NCBI RefSeq assembly: GCF_001905385.1
Contig: NZ_LIPF01000005.1
Span: 62,001-126,000, forward strand
Direction of reading: 5' to 3'
Origin: Streptomyces sp. CB02414
GTDB taxonomy: Bacteria > Actinomycetota > Actinomycetes > Streptomycetales > Streptomycetaceae
Length of the DNA: 64,000 nucleotides
Shown: piece after piece, positions 18,153-26,076 of the stretch
Numbering within the stretch: the stretch's first letter is position 1
How the letters are laid out: the number at the start of each line of letters is the position of its first letter
Position numbers and translations under genes: made by a program
The notes under the pieces: generated by a model
Seen by the model: only the letters and a program-made list of their open reading frames with translations
The model's database searches: none
What the model was told of the DNA's origin: nothing

Positions 18153-18620
18153 GAGAAGCCGCCTCCCTGTGCGTCCGTCGTCCGGCGTCCGGACCACAGT
18201 CAACTACGGGTAGGGGGTATCGGGCAACGCGGCACTGAACACCGTTGTCATCTGCCCTGACCTGCGGAAACGTTGTGCAGGTCAGGGCGTTCGAAGTGAC
18301 TCGGGGAGTCTGTCCGGAGGCGGTCGGCGGACGGCGGCGGGGAGGTCGCCCTGACGCAGGGCGCATGCTCGTCGACCCTGTGCGATGTCCGCGATGTCCG
18401 GTCTGGGGGCGCGGTTTGTGGGGCGGGCCCCGCATCCACGATGATGATCGAGGCCAAGGCGGATGCAAGTGGCGTCGACCGACCGTGAAACGGGCGGTGA
18501 ACACGGCGTTCCCGGCATCCGATAACCTCTGCCGACATGCCGCCCGGGTGCCGCAGGCGCGGGCGCCCCACCATGCACAGGCCCGGCGCCCAGGCGTCGG
18601 CACCCAGGGAGTGAGTTCGG
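18153..18620. other. 468-bp divergent intergenic region
   Basis: Lies between the divergent CDF gene and the phospholipid/glycan operon and must hold both promoters. The only outstanding structure is the perfect inverted repeat at 18254-18288. No coding ORF with a ribosome site was found. Confidence 0.5.
18254..18288. promoter_or_regulatory. perfect 12-bp inverted repeat (operator or hairpin)
   Basis: Arms GCCCTGACCTGC (18254-18265) and its exact complement at 18277-18288 flank an 11-nt loop. Both flanking genes point away from it, so it is not an obvious terminator for either. A regulator operator or the end of an unannotated small RNA are the alternatives. Confidence 0.5.
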
Positions 18621-20462
18621 TTGTCGACCGCCATCCTCACCGGTCAGCTGGTCCCCGGTTCGTCGATCGAGAGCGAGCTGCGGTCCCTGGGCTTCGACGT
18701 CGAGTTCGCCCCGGATGCCGCTGGCGCCGAGACGCTGCTGGCCCGGGTACCGGCCGGAGAGCGGGTCGCCGTGGTCGACGCCCGCTTCGTCGGCCACGTG
18801 CACGCCCTGCGCCTCGGTCTCACCGACCCCCGCTTCCCGCTCGCCGCCATCCCGGGCGCCGTGACCGCCCGGCCGGAGGCCCGCCAGACCCTGACCCGCG
18901 CCATGGCCCGGGAGCACTCGGCGTGCGGCGCCACCGCGCGCGCCGGCGCCGCGCCGACCAAGCCGGACGCGGGAGGCCTCGCCGACCGGATCACCGCCGC
19001 CCTCGACGCCGACGGCGCCGACGTGTACCGCCCCGAGCTCGGCAGCCTCGTCGCCGTCGTCCCCGCCGACCCGCAGGCCCGCAACGAGGCCCGGCAGGCG
19101 GTCTCGGTCGTCGACGACGAGGCGGTACGCCTGAAGTCTGCCGTGAAGGCCCGCGACGGCTTCGTCACCACCTTCCTCATCAGCCCCTACTCCCGCTACA
19201 TCGCCCGCTGGTGCGCACGCCGCGGACTGACCCCCAACCAGGTCACCACCGCCTCGCTGATCACCGCGCTCATAGCGGCGGGCTGCGCGGCCACCGGCAC
19301 CCGCGGCGGCTTCGTCGCCGCCGGCGTCCTGCTCATCGCCTCCTTCGTCCTCGACTGCACCGACGGTCAGCTCGCCCGCTACTCCCTGCAGTACTCCACG
19401 CTCGGCGCCTGGCTGGACGCCACCTTCGACCGGGCCAAGGAGTACGCCTACTACGCGGGCCTCGCCCTCGGCGCCGCCCGCGGCGGCGACGACGTGTGGG
19501 CGCTCGCCCTGGGCGCGATGGTCCTCCAGACCTGCCGGCACGTCGTCGACTTCTCCTTCAACGAGGCCAACCACGACGCCGCCGCCAACACCAGCCCCAC
19601 CGCCGCGCTCTCCGACCGGCTCGACAGCGTCGGCTGGACCGTCTGGGTACGCCGGATGATCGTCCTGCCCATCGGCGAACGCTGGGCCATGATCGCCGTC
19701 CTGACCGCCGTCGCCACCCCCCGGATCACCTTCTACGCGCTGCTGATCGGCTGCGCGTTCGCCGCGACGTACACCACGGCCGGCCGGGTGCTGCGCTCGC
19801 TGACCCGGAAGGCGACACGGACCGACCGCGCTGCGACGGCCCTCGCCGACCTCGCCGACTCCGGCCCGCTCGCCGAGCCCGTCGCGAAGGGCTTCTCGAA
19901 GCCCGCCCGCCGCCTGCCCGGCTTCACCGCCCCCGCCGTCGCCCTCCTCGGCGGCCTCGCCGTCGTCGCCACGGCCGCCCTCACCGACTTCGGCACTCCC
20001 TGGCCGGCGGTCGCCGCGCTCGTCTACGTCCTGGCCTCCGCCCTCGCCGTCGCCCGCCCCCTCAAGGGCGCCCTCGACTGGCTGGTCCCGCCCTTCTTCC
20101 GCGCCGCCGAGTACGGCACCGTCCTGGTGCTCGCGGCCAACGCGGACGTGAACGGGGCGCTTCCGGCGGCTTTCGGGCTGGTGGCCGCGGTCGCCTACCA
20201 TCACTACGACACGGTCTACCGCATCCGCGGCGGTGCGGGTGCGCCGCCGCAGTGGCTGGTGCGGACGATCGGGGGGCACGAGGGCCGCACGCTGGTGATC
20301 ACCGCCTTGGCCGTGCTGCTCACCGCCACACAGTTCACGCTCGCGCTCACGGTGCTCGCCGTGGCCGTGGCACTCGTGGTGCTCGCCGAGAGCATCCGCT
20401 TCTGGGTCGCCGCCCACAAGGGCGGCGCACCCGCCGTACACGACGAAGGAGAACCCGCATGA
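18621..20462 (+). CDS. CDP-alcohol phosphatidyltransferase with DUF5941-type extension
   Basis: 613 aa. Residues about 1-120 form an alpha/beta region (STAILTGQLVPGSSIESELRSLGFDVEF...) that looks like a vestigial nucleotidyltransferase. The catalytic CDP-alcohol phosphotransferase motif DCTDGQLAR...GAWLDATFD is complete, with all four Asp residues, near residue 250. Many hydrophobic helices follow to the C-terminus (the DUF5941-like part). The family joins a CDP-activated alcohol or lipid to a second alcohol at the membrane. The start is a TTG at 18621 with GGGAG nine bases upstream. First gene of a seven-gene overlapping array; its stop overlaps the next ATG. Confidence 0.85.
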   Translation: MSTAILTGQLVPGSSIESELRSLGFDVEFAPDAAGAETLLARVPAGERVAVVDARFVGHVHALRLGLTDPRFPLAAIPGAVTARPEARQTLTRAMAREHSACGATARAGAAPTKPDAGGLADRITAALDADGADVYRPELGSLVAVVPADPQARNEARQAVSVVDDEAVRLKSAVKARDGFVTTFLISPYSRYIARWCARRGLTPNQVTTASLITALIAAGCAATGTRGGFVAAGVLLIASFVLDCTDGQLARYSLQYSTLGAWLDATFDRAKEYAYYAGLALGAARGGDDVWALALGAMVLQTCRHVVDFSFNEANHDAAANTSPTAALSDRLDSVGWTVWVRRMIVLPIGERWAMIAVLTAVATPRITFYALLIGCAFAATYTTAGRVLRSLTRKATRTDRAATALADLADSGPLAEPVAKGFSKPARRLPGFTAPAVALLGGLAVVATAALTDFGTPWPAVAALVYVLASALAVARPLKGALDWLVPPFFRAAEYGTVLVLAANADVNGALPAAFGLVAAVAYHHYDTVYRIRGGAGAPPQWLVRTIGGHEGRTLVITALAVLLTATQFTLALTVLAVAVALVVLAESIRFWVAAHKGGAPAVHDEGEPA

Positions 20463-21211
20463 TCGGCCTCGTGCTGGCCGCCGGCGCCGGCCGGCGTCTG
20501 CGCCCCTACACCGACACCCTGCCCAAGGCACTGGTGCCGGTCGGCCCCGAGGGGGCGGAGGACAGCATCACGGTGCTGGACCTGACGCTGGCCAACTTCG
20601 CCGAGGTCGGCCTGACCGAGGTCGGGATCATCGTCGGCTACCGCAAGGAAGCCGTGTACGACCGCAAGGAGGAGCTGGAGCAGAAGTACGGCGTCAAGCT
20701 CACCCTCATCGACAACGACAAGGCCGAGGAGTGGAACAACGCCTACTCCCTGTGGTGCGGCCGTGACGCCCTCAAGGACGGCGTGATCCTCGCCAACGGC
20801 GACACCGTGCACCCGGTCTCCGTCGAGAAGACCCTGCTCGCCGCCCGCGGCGACGGCAAGAAGATCATCCTCGCGCTCGACACGGTGAAGAACCTCGCCG
20901 AGGAGGAGATGAAGGTCGTCGTCGACCCCGACAAGGGCGTCCAGCGCATCACCAAGCTCATGGACCCGGCCGAGGCGACCGGCGAGTACATCGGCGTCAC
21001 CCTCATCGAGGGCGAGGCCGCCGCCGACCTGGCCGACGCCCTGAAGACCACCTTCGAGCGCGACCCGCAGCTCTACTACGAGGACGGCTACCAGGAGCTC
21101 GTCAACCGCGGCTTCAAGATCGACACGGCGTCGATCGGCGAGGTCAAGTGGGTCGAGATCGACAACCACGACGACCTCGCCAAGGGCAGGGAGATCGCGT
21201 GCCAGTACTGA
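20459..21211 (+). CDS. sugar/alcohol-phosphate nucleotidyltransferase (cytidylyltransferase-like)
   Basis: 250 aa, a single NTP-transferase domain. The N-terminal signature is GLVLAAGAGRRLRPYTDTLPKALVPVG; the nucleotide- and metal-binding segment is ILANGDTVHP; the substrate-side block EEWNNAYSLWCGRDAL is shared with inositol-1-phosphate, choline-phosphate and phosphonate cytidylyltransferases. It probably makes the CDP-alcohol consumed by the flanking CDP-alcohol phosphotransferases. The ATG overlaps the upstream stop, and its own stop lies 13 bp inside the next gene. The substrate is not determined by sequence alone. Confidence 0.85.
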   Translation: MIGLVLAAGAGRRLRPYTDTLPKALVPVGPEGAEDSITVLDLTLANFAEVGLTEVGIIVGYRKEAVYDRKEELEQKYGVKLTLIDNDKAEEWNNAYSLWCGRDALKDGVILANGDTVHPVSVEKTLLAARGDGKKIILALDTVKNLAEEEMKVVVDPDKGVQRITKLMDPAEATGEYIGVTLIEGEAAADLADALKTTFERDPQLYYEDGYQELVNRGFKIDTASIGEVKWVEIDNHDDLAKGREIACQY

Positions 21212-22260
21212 CGAGGCTCATCCCGTCACCGGTCGTCGTGGACATCCGCGCGGGTGCCCTCGACGACCTGGGATGTGTGCTCGCCGACGAGCGCATCTCC
21301 CACTCGGGCAAGCTCGCCGTCGCCGTCAGCGGCGGCTCGGGCGCCCGGCTGCGCGAGCGCGTCGCCCCGTCCCTGCCCGGCGCCGACTGGTTCGAGGTCG
21401 GCGGCGGCACCCTGGACGACGCGATCAAGCTGGCCGGCGCCATGAAGGGCGGCCACTACGACGCGGTCGTCGGCCTCGGCGGCGGCAAGATCATCGACTG
21501 CGCCAAGTTCGCCGCGGCGCGCGTCGGCCTCCCGCTGGTCGCCGTGCCCACGAACCTCGCGCACGACGGCCTGTGCTCGCCGGTCGCCACCCTCGACAAC
21601 GACGCGGGCCGCGGCTCCTACGGCGTCCCGAACCCGATCGCCGTCGTGATCGATCTGGACGTCATCCGCGCGGCGCCGGCCCGCTTCGTGCGGGCCGGCA
21701 TCGGCGACGCGGTCTCCAACGTCTCCGCGATCGCGGACTGGGAGCTGGCCAACCGGGTCAAGGGCGAGCGGATCGACGGCCTGGCCGCCGCGATGGCCCG
21801 CCAGGCCGGCGAGGCCGTGCTCCGGCACCCGGGCGGCATCGGGGACAACGAGTTCCTCCAGGTGCTCGCCGAGGCGCTGGTGCTCAGCGGGATCGCCATG
21901 TCGGTGTCCGGCGACTCGCGCCCGTCCTCCGGCGCCTGCCACGAGATCAACCACGCCTTCGACCTGCTCTTCCCCCAGCGCGCCGCCGCCCACGGCGAGC
22001 AGTGCGGCCTGGGCGCGGCCTTCGCGATGTACCTGCGCGGCGCCCACGAGGAGTCCGCCCACATGGCCGGGGTGCTGCGCCGGCACGGGCTGCCGGTGCT
22101 GCCCGAGGAGATCGGGTTCACGCCGGACGAATTCGTCCGGGCCGTGGAGTTCGCCCCGCAGACGCGGCCCGGCCGCTACACGATCCTCGAGCACCTCGAC
22201 CTCGAAACCGACCAGATCAAGGACCTGTACGCCGACTATGTCAAGGCCATCGGTAGCTGA
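21199..22260 (+). CDS. sn-glycerol-1-phosphate dehydrogenase-like protein (EgsA/AraM family)
   Basis: 353 aa in the iron-containing/dehydroquinate-synthase-like superfamily. It carries VVGLGGGKIIDCAKFAA (NAD(P) site), VPTNLAHDGLCSPVA (a family block typical of archaeal and AraM glycerol-1-phosphate dehydrogenases), RAGIGDAVSNVSAIADWELA, and metal-ligand His residues in CHEINHAFD and AAAHGEQCGLG. The family reduces dihydroxyacetone phosphate to sn-glycerol-1-phosphate. In a bacterium this implies a G1P-stereochemistry lipid or polymer. The GTG start at 21199 overlaps the upstream gene, with AGGGCAGGGA in front. A related polyol-phosphate substrate is possible. Confidence 0.82.
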   Translation: MPVLTRLIPSPVVVDIRAGALDDLGCVLADERISHSGKLAVAVSGGSGARLRERVAPSLPGADWFEVGGGTLDDAIKLAGAMKGGHYDAVVGLGGGKIIDCAKFAAARVGLPLVAVPTNLAHDGLCSPVATLDNDAGRGSYGVPNPIAVVIDLDVIRAAPARFVRAGIGDAVSNVSAIADWELANRVKGERIDGLAAAMARQAGEAVLRHPGGIGDNEFLQVLAEALVLSGIAMSVSGDSRPSSGACHEINHAFDLLFPQRAAAHGEQCGLGAAFAMYLRGAHEESAHMAGVLRRHGLPVLPEEIGFTPDEFVRAVEFAPQTRPGRYTILEHLDLETDQIKDLYADYVKAIGS

Positions 22261-23017
22261 ACTACGTCCGGTCGTCCACCCCGCCGGGGTCAAGGACCGG
22301 CGCAGCGGTGAGCACTGGGCGGGACGCCTCTACATGCGTGAGGTCTCGCTGCGGATCGACCGCTACCTGGTGAACACCAGGATCACGCCCAACCAGCTCA
22401 CGTACCTGATGACCGTCTGCGGCGTGCTCGCCGCCCCGGCCCTCCTGGTGCCGGGGATCTGGGGCGCCGTGCTCGGCGTCGTGGCGGTCCAGCTCTACCT
22501 GCTGCTGGACTGCGTCGACGGCGAGGTCGCGCGCTGGAAGAAGCAGTACTCCCTCGGCGGCGTCTACCTCGACCGGGTCGGCGCCTACCTGACCGACGCC
22601 GCGGTCCTGGTCGGCCTCGGCCTGCGCGCCGCCGACATCTGGGGCACCGGCCGGATCGACTGGCTGTGGGCCTTCCTCGGCACCCTCGCCGCGCTCGGCG
22701 CCATCCTGATCAAGGCCGAGACCGACCTGGTGGGCGTCGCCCGGCACCAGGCCGGGATGGCCCCGGTCAAGGAGTCCGCCTCCGAGATCCGCTCCTCCGG
22801 CATGGCGCTGGCCCGCCGGGCCGCCGGGGCGCTCAAGTTCCACCGGCTGATCCTCGGCATCGAGGCGTCGCTGCTCATCCTGGTCCTCGCCATAGTCGAC
22901 GCGAGCCGCGGTGACCTGTTCTTCACCCGGCTCGGCACGGCCGTACTCGCCGGCATCGCGCTGCTGCAGACCCTGCTGCACCTCGTGTCCGTCCTCGCCT
23001 CCAGCAGGCTGAAGTGA
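22238..23017 (+). CDS. CDP-alcohol phosphatidyltransferase family protein, variant active site
   Basis: 259 aa with about six membrane helices. The CDP-alcohol motif reads DCVDGEVAR...GGVYLDRVGA. The first three Asp positions are present, but the fourth (proton-accepting) Asp is Ala116 (codon 22583-22585), with the nearest Asp four residues later. It therefore either uses a different base or has a non-canonical role. It overlaps the dehydrogenase by 23 bp, and the next gene starts on its stop (GTGA). The first paralogue in this operon (18621) keeps all four Asp. Confidence 0.83.
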   Translation: MSRPSVAELRPVVHPAGVKDRRSGEHWAGRLYMREVSLRIDRYLVNTRITPNQLTYLMTVCGVLAAPALLVPGIWGAVLGVVAVQLYLLLDCVDGEVARWKKQYSLGGVYLDRVGAYLTDAAVLVGLGLRAADIWGTGRIDWLWAFLGTLAALGAILIKAETDLVGVARHQAGMAPVKESASEIRSSGMALARRAAGALKFHRLILGIEASLLILVLAIVDASRGDLFFTRLGTAVLAGIALLQTLLHLVSVLASSRLK

Positions 23018-23898
23018 GCGCGGCCATGAAGGTCGGGGCGGTCGTCATCACGATGGGCAACCGCCCCGACGAGCTGCGGGCCCTCCTCGACTCGGTGGCC
23101 AAGCAGGACGGCGACCCCGTCGAGGTGGTCGTGGTCGGCAACGGCTCACCCGTTCCGGAGGTGCCGGCCGGTGTCCGCACCGTCGAGCTGCCCGAGAACC
23201 TGGGCATCCCCGGTGGCCGCAACGTCGGCATCGAGGCCTTCGGACCGGGCGGCCAGGACGTCGACATCCTGCTCTTCCTTGACGACGACGGCCTGCTCGC
23301 CCGCACCGACACCGCCGAGCTGTGCCGGCAGGCCTTCGCGGCCGACGACGACCTGGGCATCATCAGCTTCCGCATCGCCGACCCGGACACCGGCGAGACC
23401 CAGCGCCGGCACGTGCCGAGGCTGCGCGCCTCCGACCCGATGCGCTCCTCCCGGGTCACCACCTTCCTCGGCGGCGCCAACGCCGTGCGCACCCGCGTCC
23501 TCGCGCAGGTCGGCGGCCTGCCCGACGCGTTCTTCTACGCCCACGAGGAGACCGACCTCGCCTGGCGGGCCCTCGACGCCGGCTGGATGATCGACTACCG
23601 CTCCGACATGGTGCTGAACCACCCGACGACCGCGCCCTCCCGGCACGCCGTCTACCACCGCATGGTCGCCCGCAACCGCGTCTGGCTGGCCCGCCGCAAC
23701 CTCCCCGCGCTCCTCGTCCCGGTCTACCTCGGGGTGTGGATGCTGCTCACCCTGCTCCGCCGCCCCTCGCGCCCGGCCCTGAAGGCCTGGTTCGGCGGCT
23801 TCCGCGAGGGCTGGGCCACCCCCTGTGGTCCCCGCCGGCCCATGCGGTGGCGTACGGTGTGGCGCCTGACCCGGCTGGGCCGGCCCCCGGTGATCTGA
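23014..23898 (+). CDS. family 2 glycosyltransferase
   Basis: 294 aa. A GT-A fold with VITMGNRPDELRALLDSVAKQ at the N-terminus, the metal-binding DDD in LLFLDDDG (about residue 90), and a catalytic-side EETDLAWRAL block (about 180), followed by a C-terminal hydrophobic/basic region (VPVYLGVWMLLTLLRR) that probably docks on the membrane. Such enzymes transfer a sugar from a nucleotide donor, often rhamnosyl or galactosyl. It starts at a GTG overlapping the upstream TGA and sits between the CDP-alcohol enzymes and the exporter, pointing to sugar decoration of the exported product. Confidence 0.87.
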   Translation: MSAAMKVGAVVITMGNRPDELRALLDSVAKQDGDPVEVVVVGNGSPVPEVPAGVRTVELPENLGIPGGRNVGIEAFGPGGQDVDILLFLDDDGLLARTDTAELCRQAFAADDDLGIISFRIADPDTGETQRRHVPRLRASDPMRSSRVTTFLGGANAVRTRVLAQVGGLPDAFFYAHEETDLAWRALDAGWMIDYRSDMVLNHPTTAPSRHAVYHRMVARNRVWLARRNLPALLVPVYLGVWMLLTLLRRPSRPALKAWFGGFREGWATPCGPRRPMRWRTVWRLTRLGRPPVI

Positions 23899-24016
23899 CA
23901 AGCTCGTACCCGAGGGCTTGTGGCCCCACCCGGGTCCGACCGGACCCTCCGAGGCCGACAGGACCGTGCCGGACCCGTACCGGCCGCGCACGGACGAAGA
24001 CGAAAGTTATCCACTA

Positions 24017-24946
24017 GTGAGTGAGACAACGCACGACGGCACGGTCGCCATGACCAAGCCCGTGTCGCCCGACGAGGGACTCACGGCGGCCCAGCTCGCC
24101 GCCAGGCACGGGCTGTCCGTGAGCGGTGCCCGGCCGTCCCTCGCGGAGTACGTCCGTCAGCTCTGGGGGCGGCGCCACTTCATCCTCGCCTTCTCCCAGG
24201 CGAAGCTGACCGCCCAGTACAGCCAGGCCAAGCTCGGCCAGTTGTGGCAGGTGGCCACACCGCTGCTGAACGCCCTCGTCTACTTCCTGATCTTCGGCCT
24301 CATCCTGAACGCGGGCCGGGGCATGGAGAAGGACGTGTACATCCCGTTCCTGGTGACGGGTGTGTTCGTCTTCACCTTCACCCAGTCCTCCGCGATGGCG
24401 GGCGTGCGCGCCATCTCCGGCAACCTCGGCCTGGTGCGGGCGCTGCACTTCCCCCGCGCCTCGCTGCCGATCTCGTTCGCGTTCCAGCAGCTCCAGCAGC
24501 TGCTGGCGTCGATGATCGTGATGTTCGCGGTGGTCATCGGCTTCGGCAGCTACCCCTCGTTGTCCTGGCTGCTGATTCTTCCGGCACTGGTCCTGCAGTT
24601 CCTCTTCAACATGGGGCTGGCGCTGATCGTGGCCCGGATGGGCGCCAAGACGCCGGACCTGGCCCAGCTGATGCCGTTCATCATGCGCACCTGGATGTAC
24701 GGGTCCGGCGTGATGTTCTCCATTCCGATCATGCTGGAGGACAAGCCGGCCTGGCTGGCCGACGTGCTCCAGTGGAACCCGGCCGCCGTCTACATGGACC
24801 TGATCCGCTTCGCGCTGATCGACGGTTACGGCTCCGAGAACCTGCCGCCGCACGTGTGGGCGGTGGCGCTGGGCTGGGCCGTGGCCCTCGCCGTAGGCGG
24901 CTTCGTGTACTTCTGGAAGGCTGAGGAGAGGTACGGCCGTGGCTGA
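24017..24946 (+). CDS. ABC-2 type permease for polysaccharide/teichoic acid export (Wzm/TagG-like)
   Basis: 309 aa: a soluble N-terminal tail (about 1-65) then six membrane helices. The block SQAKLTAQYSQAKLGQLWQVATPLLNALVYFLIFGLI is characteristic of Wzm/TagG permeases that pair with a Wzt/TagH ATPase. It exports lipid-linked polymers across the membrane. I use the GTG at 24017 (GAAAG about 10 nt upstream). It overlaps its ATPase gene by 8 bp. The cargo is presumably what the preceding five genes make. Confidence 0.9.
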   Translation: MSETTHDGTVAMTKPVSPDEGLTAAQLAARHGLSVSGARPSLAEYVRQLWGRRHFILAFSQAKLTAQYSQAKLGQLWQVATPLLNALVYFLIFGLILNAGRGMEKDVYIPFLVTGVFVFTFTQSSAMAGVRAISGNLGLVRALHFPRASLPISFAFQQLQQLLASMIVMFAVVIGFGSYPSLSWLLILPALVLQFLFNMGLALIVARMGAKTPDLAQLMPFIMRTWMYGSGVMFSIPIMLEDKPAWLADVLQWNPAAVYMDLIRFALIDGYGSENLPPHVWAVALGWAVALAVGGFVYFWKAEERYGRG

Positions 24947-25718
24947 GCAGCAGCAGGGTGCGCGGGTCCCGACGGTCATCGCGGACGACCTGCACATCGT
25001 CTACCGCGTCAACGGCGCCAAGACCGGCAAGGGCAGCGCGACCGCCGCGCTCAGCCGGATGATCAAGCGCGGCGAGGAGCGGGGCGTGCGCAAGGTGCAC
25101 GCCGTGCGCGGCGTCTCCTTCACCGCCTACCGGGGCGAGGCCATCGGCCTCATCGGCTCCAACGGGTCCGGCAAGTCGACCCTGCTGCGGGCCATCGCCG
25201 GCCTGCTGCCCGCCGAGCGCGGCAAGGTCTACACCGACGGCCAGCCCTCCCTGCTCGGTGTGAACGCGGCGCTGATGAACGACCTGACCGGTGAGCGGAA
25301 CGTCATCCTCGGCGGCCTCGCCATGGGCATGTCCCGCGAGCAGATCAAGGAGCGCTACCAGGACATCGTCGACTTCTCCGGGATCAACGAGAAGGGCGAC
25401 TTCATCACCCTCCCGATGCGCACCTACTCCTCCGGCATGGCCGCCCGCCTGCGGTTCTCCATCGCCGCCGCGAAGGACCACGACGTCCTGATGATCGACG
25501 AGGCGCTGGCCACCGGTGACCGCAAGTTCCAGACGCGCTCCGAGGAGCGCATCCGGGAGCTGCGCAAGGAGGCCGGCACCGTCTTCCTGGTCAGCCACAA
25601 CAACAAGTCGATCCGGGACACCTGCAACCGCGTGCTGTGGCTGGAGCGCGGCGAGCTGCGCATGGACGGCCCGACCGACGAGGTGCTCAAGGAGTACGAG
25701 AAGTTCACGGGCAAGTAG
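24939..25718 (+). CDS. ABC transporter ATPase for polysaccharide/teichoic acid export (Wzt/TagH-like)
   Basis: 259 aa. Walker A GSNGSGKST (about residue 73), the signature-like YSSGMAARLRFSIAAA, Walker B VLMIDEALATGD and the switch His in LVSHNNKSI. The N-terminal insert (TGKGSATAALSRMIKRGEERGVRKVHAVRGVSF) and the absence of a long C-terminal carbohydrate-binding domain match short TagH/RfbE-type ATPases that lack substrate-recognition modules. GTG start at 24939 with GAGGAGAGGT just upstream; it overlaps the permease. A strong terminator follows 15 bp after the stop. Confidence 0.92.
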   Translation: MAEQQQGARVPTVIADDLHIVYRVNGAKTGKGSATAALSRMIKRGEERGVRKVHAVRGVSFTAYRGEAIGLIGSNGSGKSTLLRAIAGLLPAERGKVYTDGQPSLLGVNAALMNDLTGERNVILGGLAMGMSREQIKERYQDIVDFSGINEKGDFITLPMRTYSSGMAARLRFSIAAAKDHDVLMIDEALATGDRKFQTRSEERIRELRKEAGTVFLVSHNNKSIRDTCNRVLWLERGELRMDGPTDEVLKEYEKFTGK

Positions 25719-25732
25719 TCCGACACGCCGGA

Positions 25733-25759
25733 GCCCCGCCGGAACCGCTCCGGCGGGGC
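25733..25759 (+). terminator. terminator of the phospholipid/glycan export operon
   Basis: A perfect 11-bp stem (25733-25743 with 25749-25759) with a 5-nt loop, immediately after the ABC ATPase gene. It separates this operon from the hopanoid operon downstream. Confidence 0.8.
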
Positions 25760-26076
25760 CCGCGTCCGCAAAGGAAACGTCAACTCCTGGTGTTTTCAGG
25801 AATCTTGATGTGAATCGGTGTGTTGTCGTGATGCGCGGAGGACCCCGGCGGCCCTCCGTGCGTTGTACAACGTAAGCTGGACCGGTCCCGAAACGCGGCA
25901 CATGGGGCGATAATGCCCGACACCCTTGAGCGGGCCCGCCGCACGGGCGGCCGGGCGGCGTGTCCGAAATAGTGTGAATTGGGTCGGCAGTGTAGAACGG
26001 GAGATGTGACGGCAATGGCGACGGAAACTCCCCACCTCCGCGAAGCGTGCGCCGTCTCCGCACAAGGCAGCCCGCG
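25760..26076. other. leader/promoter region of the hopanoid operon
   Basis: No gene. It is less GC-rich than its surroundings, consistent with a promoter region, and holds the sigma-R-like site at 25799-25824. No convincing riboswitch fold was recognised. Confidence 0.45.
25799..25824 (+). promoter_or_regulatory. candidate sigma-R (ECF) promoter for the hopanoid operon
   Basis: GGAAT (25799-25803), exactly 18 bases, then GTT (25822-25824) fits the Streptomyces SigR-type consensus GGGAAT-N18-GTT except for the first G. It lies in the 358-bp gap between the terminator and hpnC, implying a leader of about 245 nt. Inference from a pattern match only. Confidence 0.35.

Noticed and set aside
25961..25974. 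TGTCCGAAATAG shared between the hopanoid leader and 40746-40757
   Set aside because: A single 12-base match among all pairs in 64 kb is expected by chance, and the two sites lack a consistent position relative to genes.
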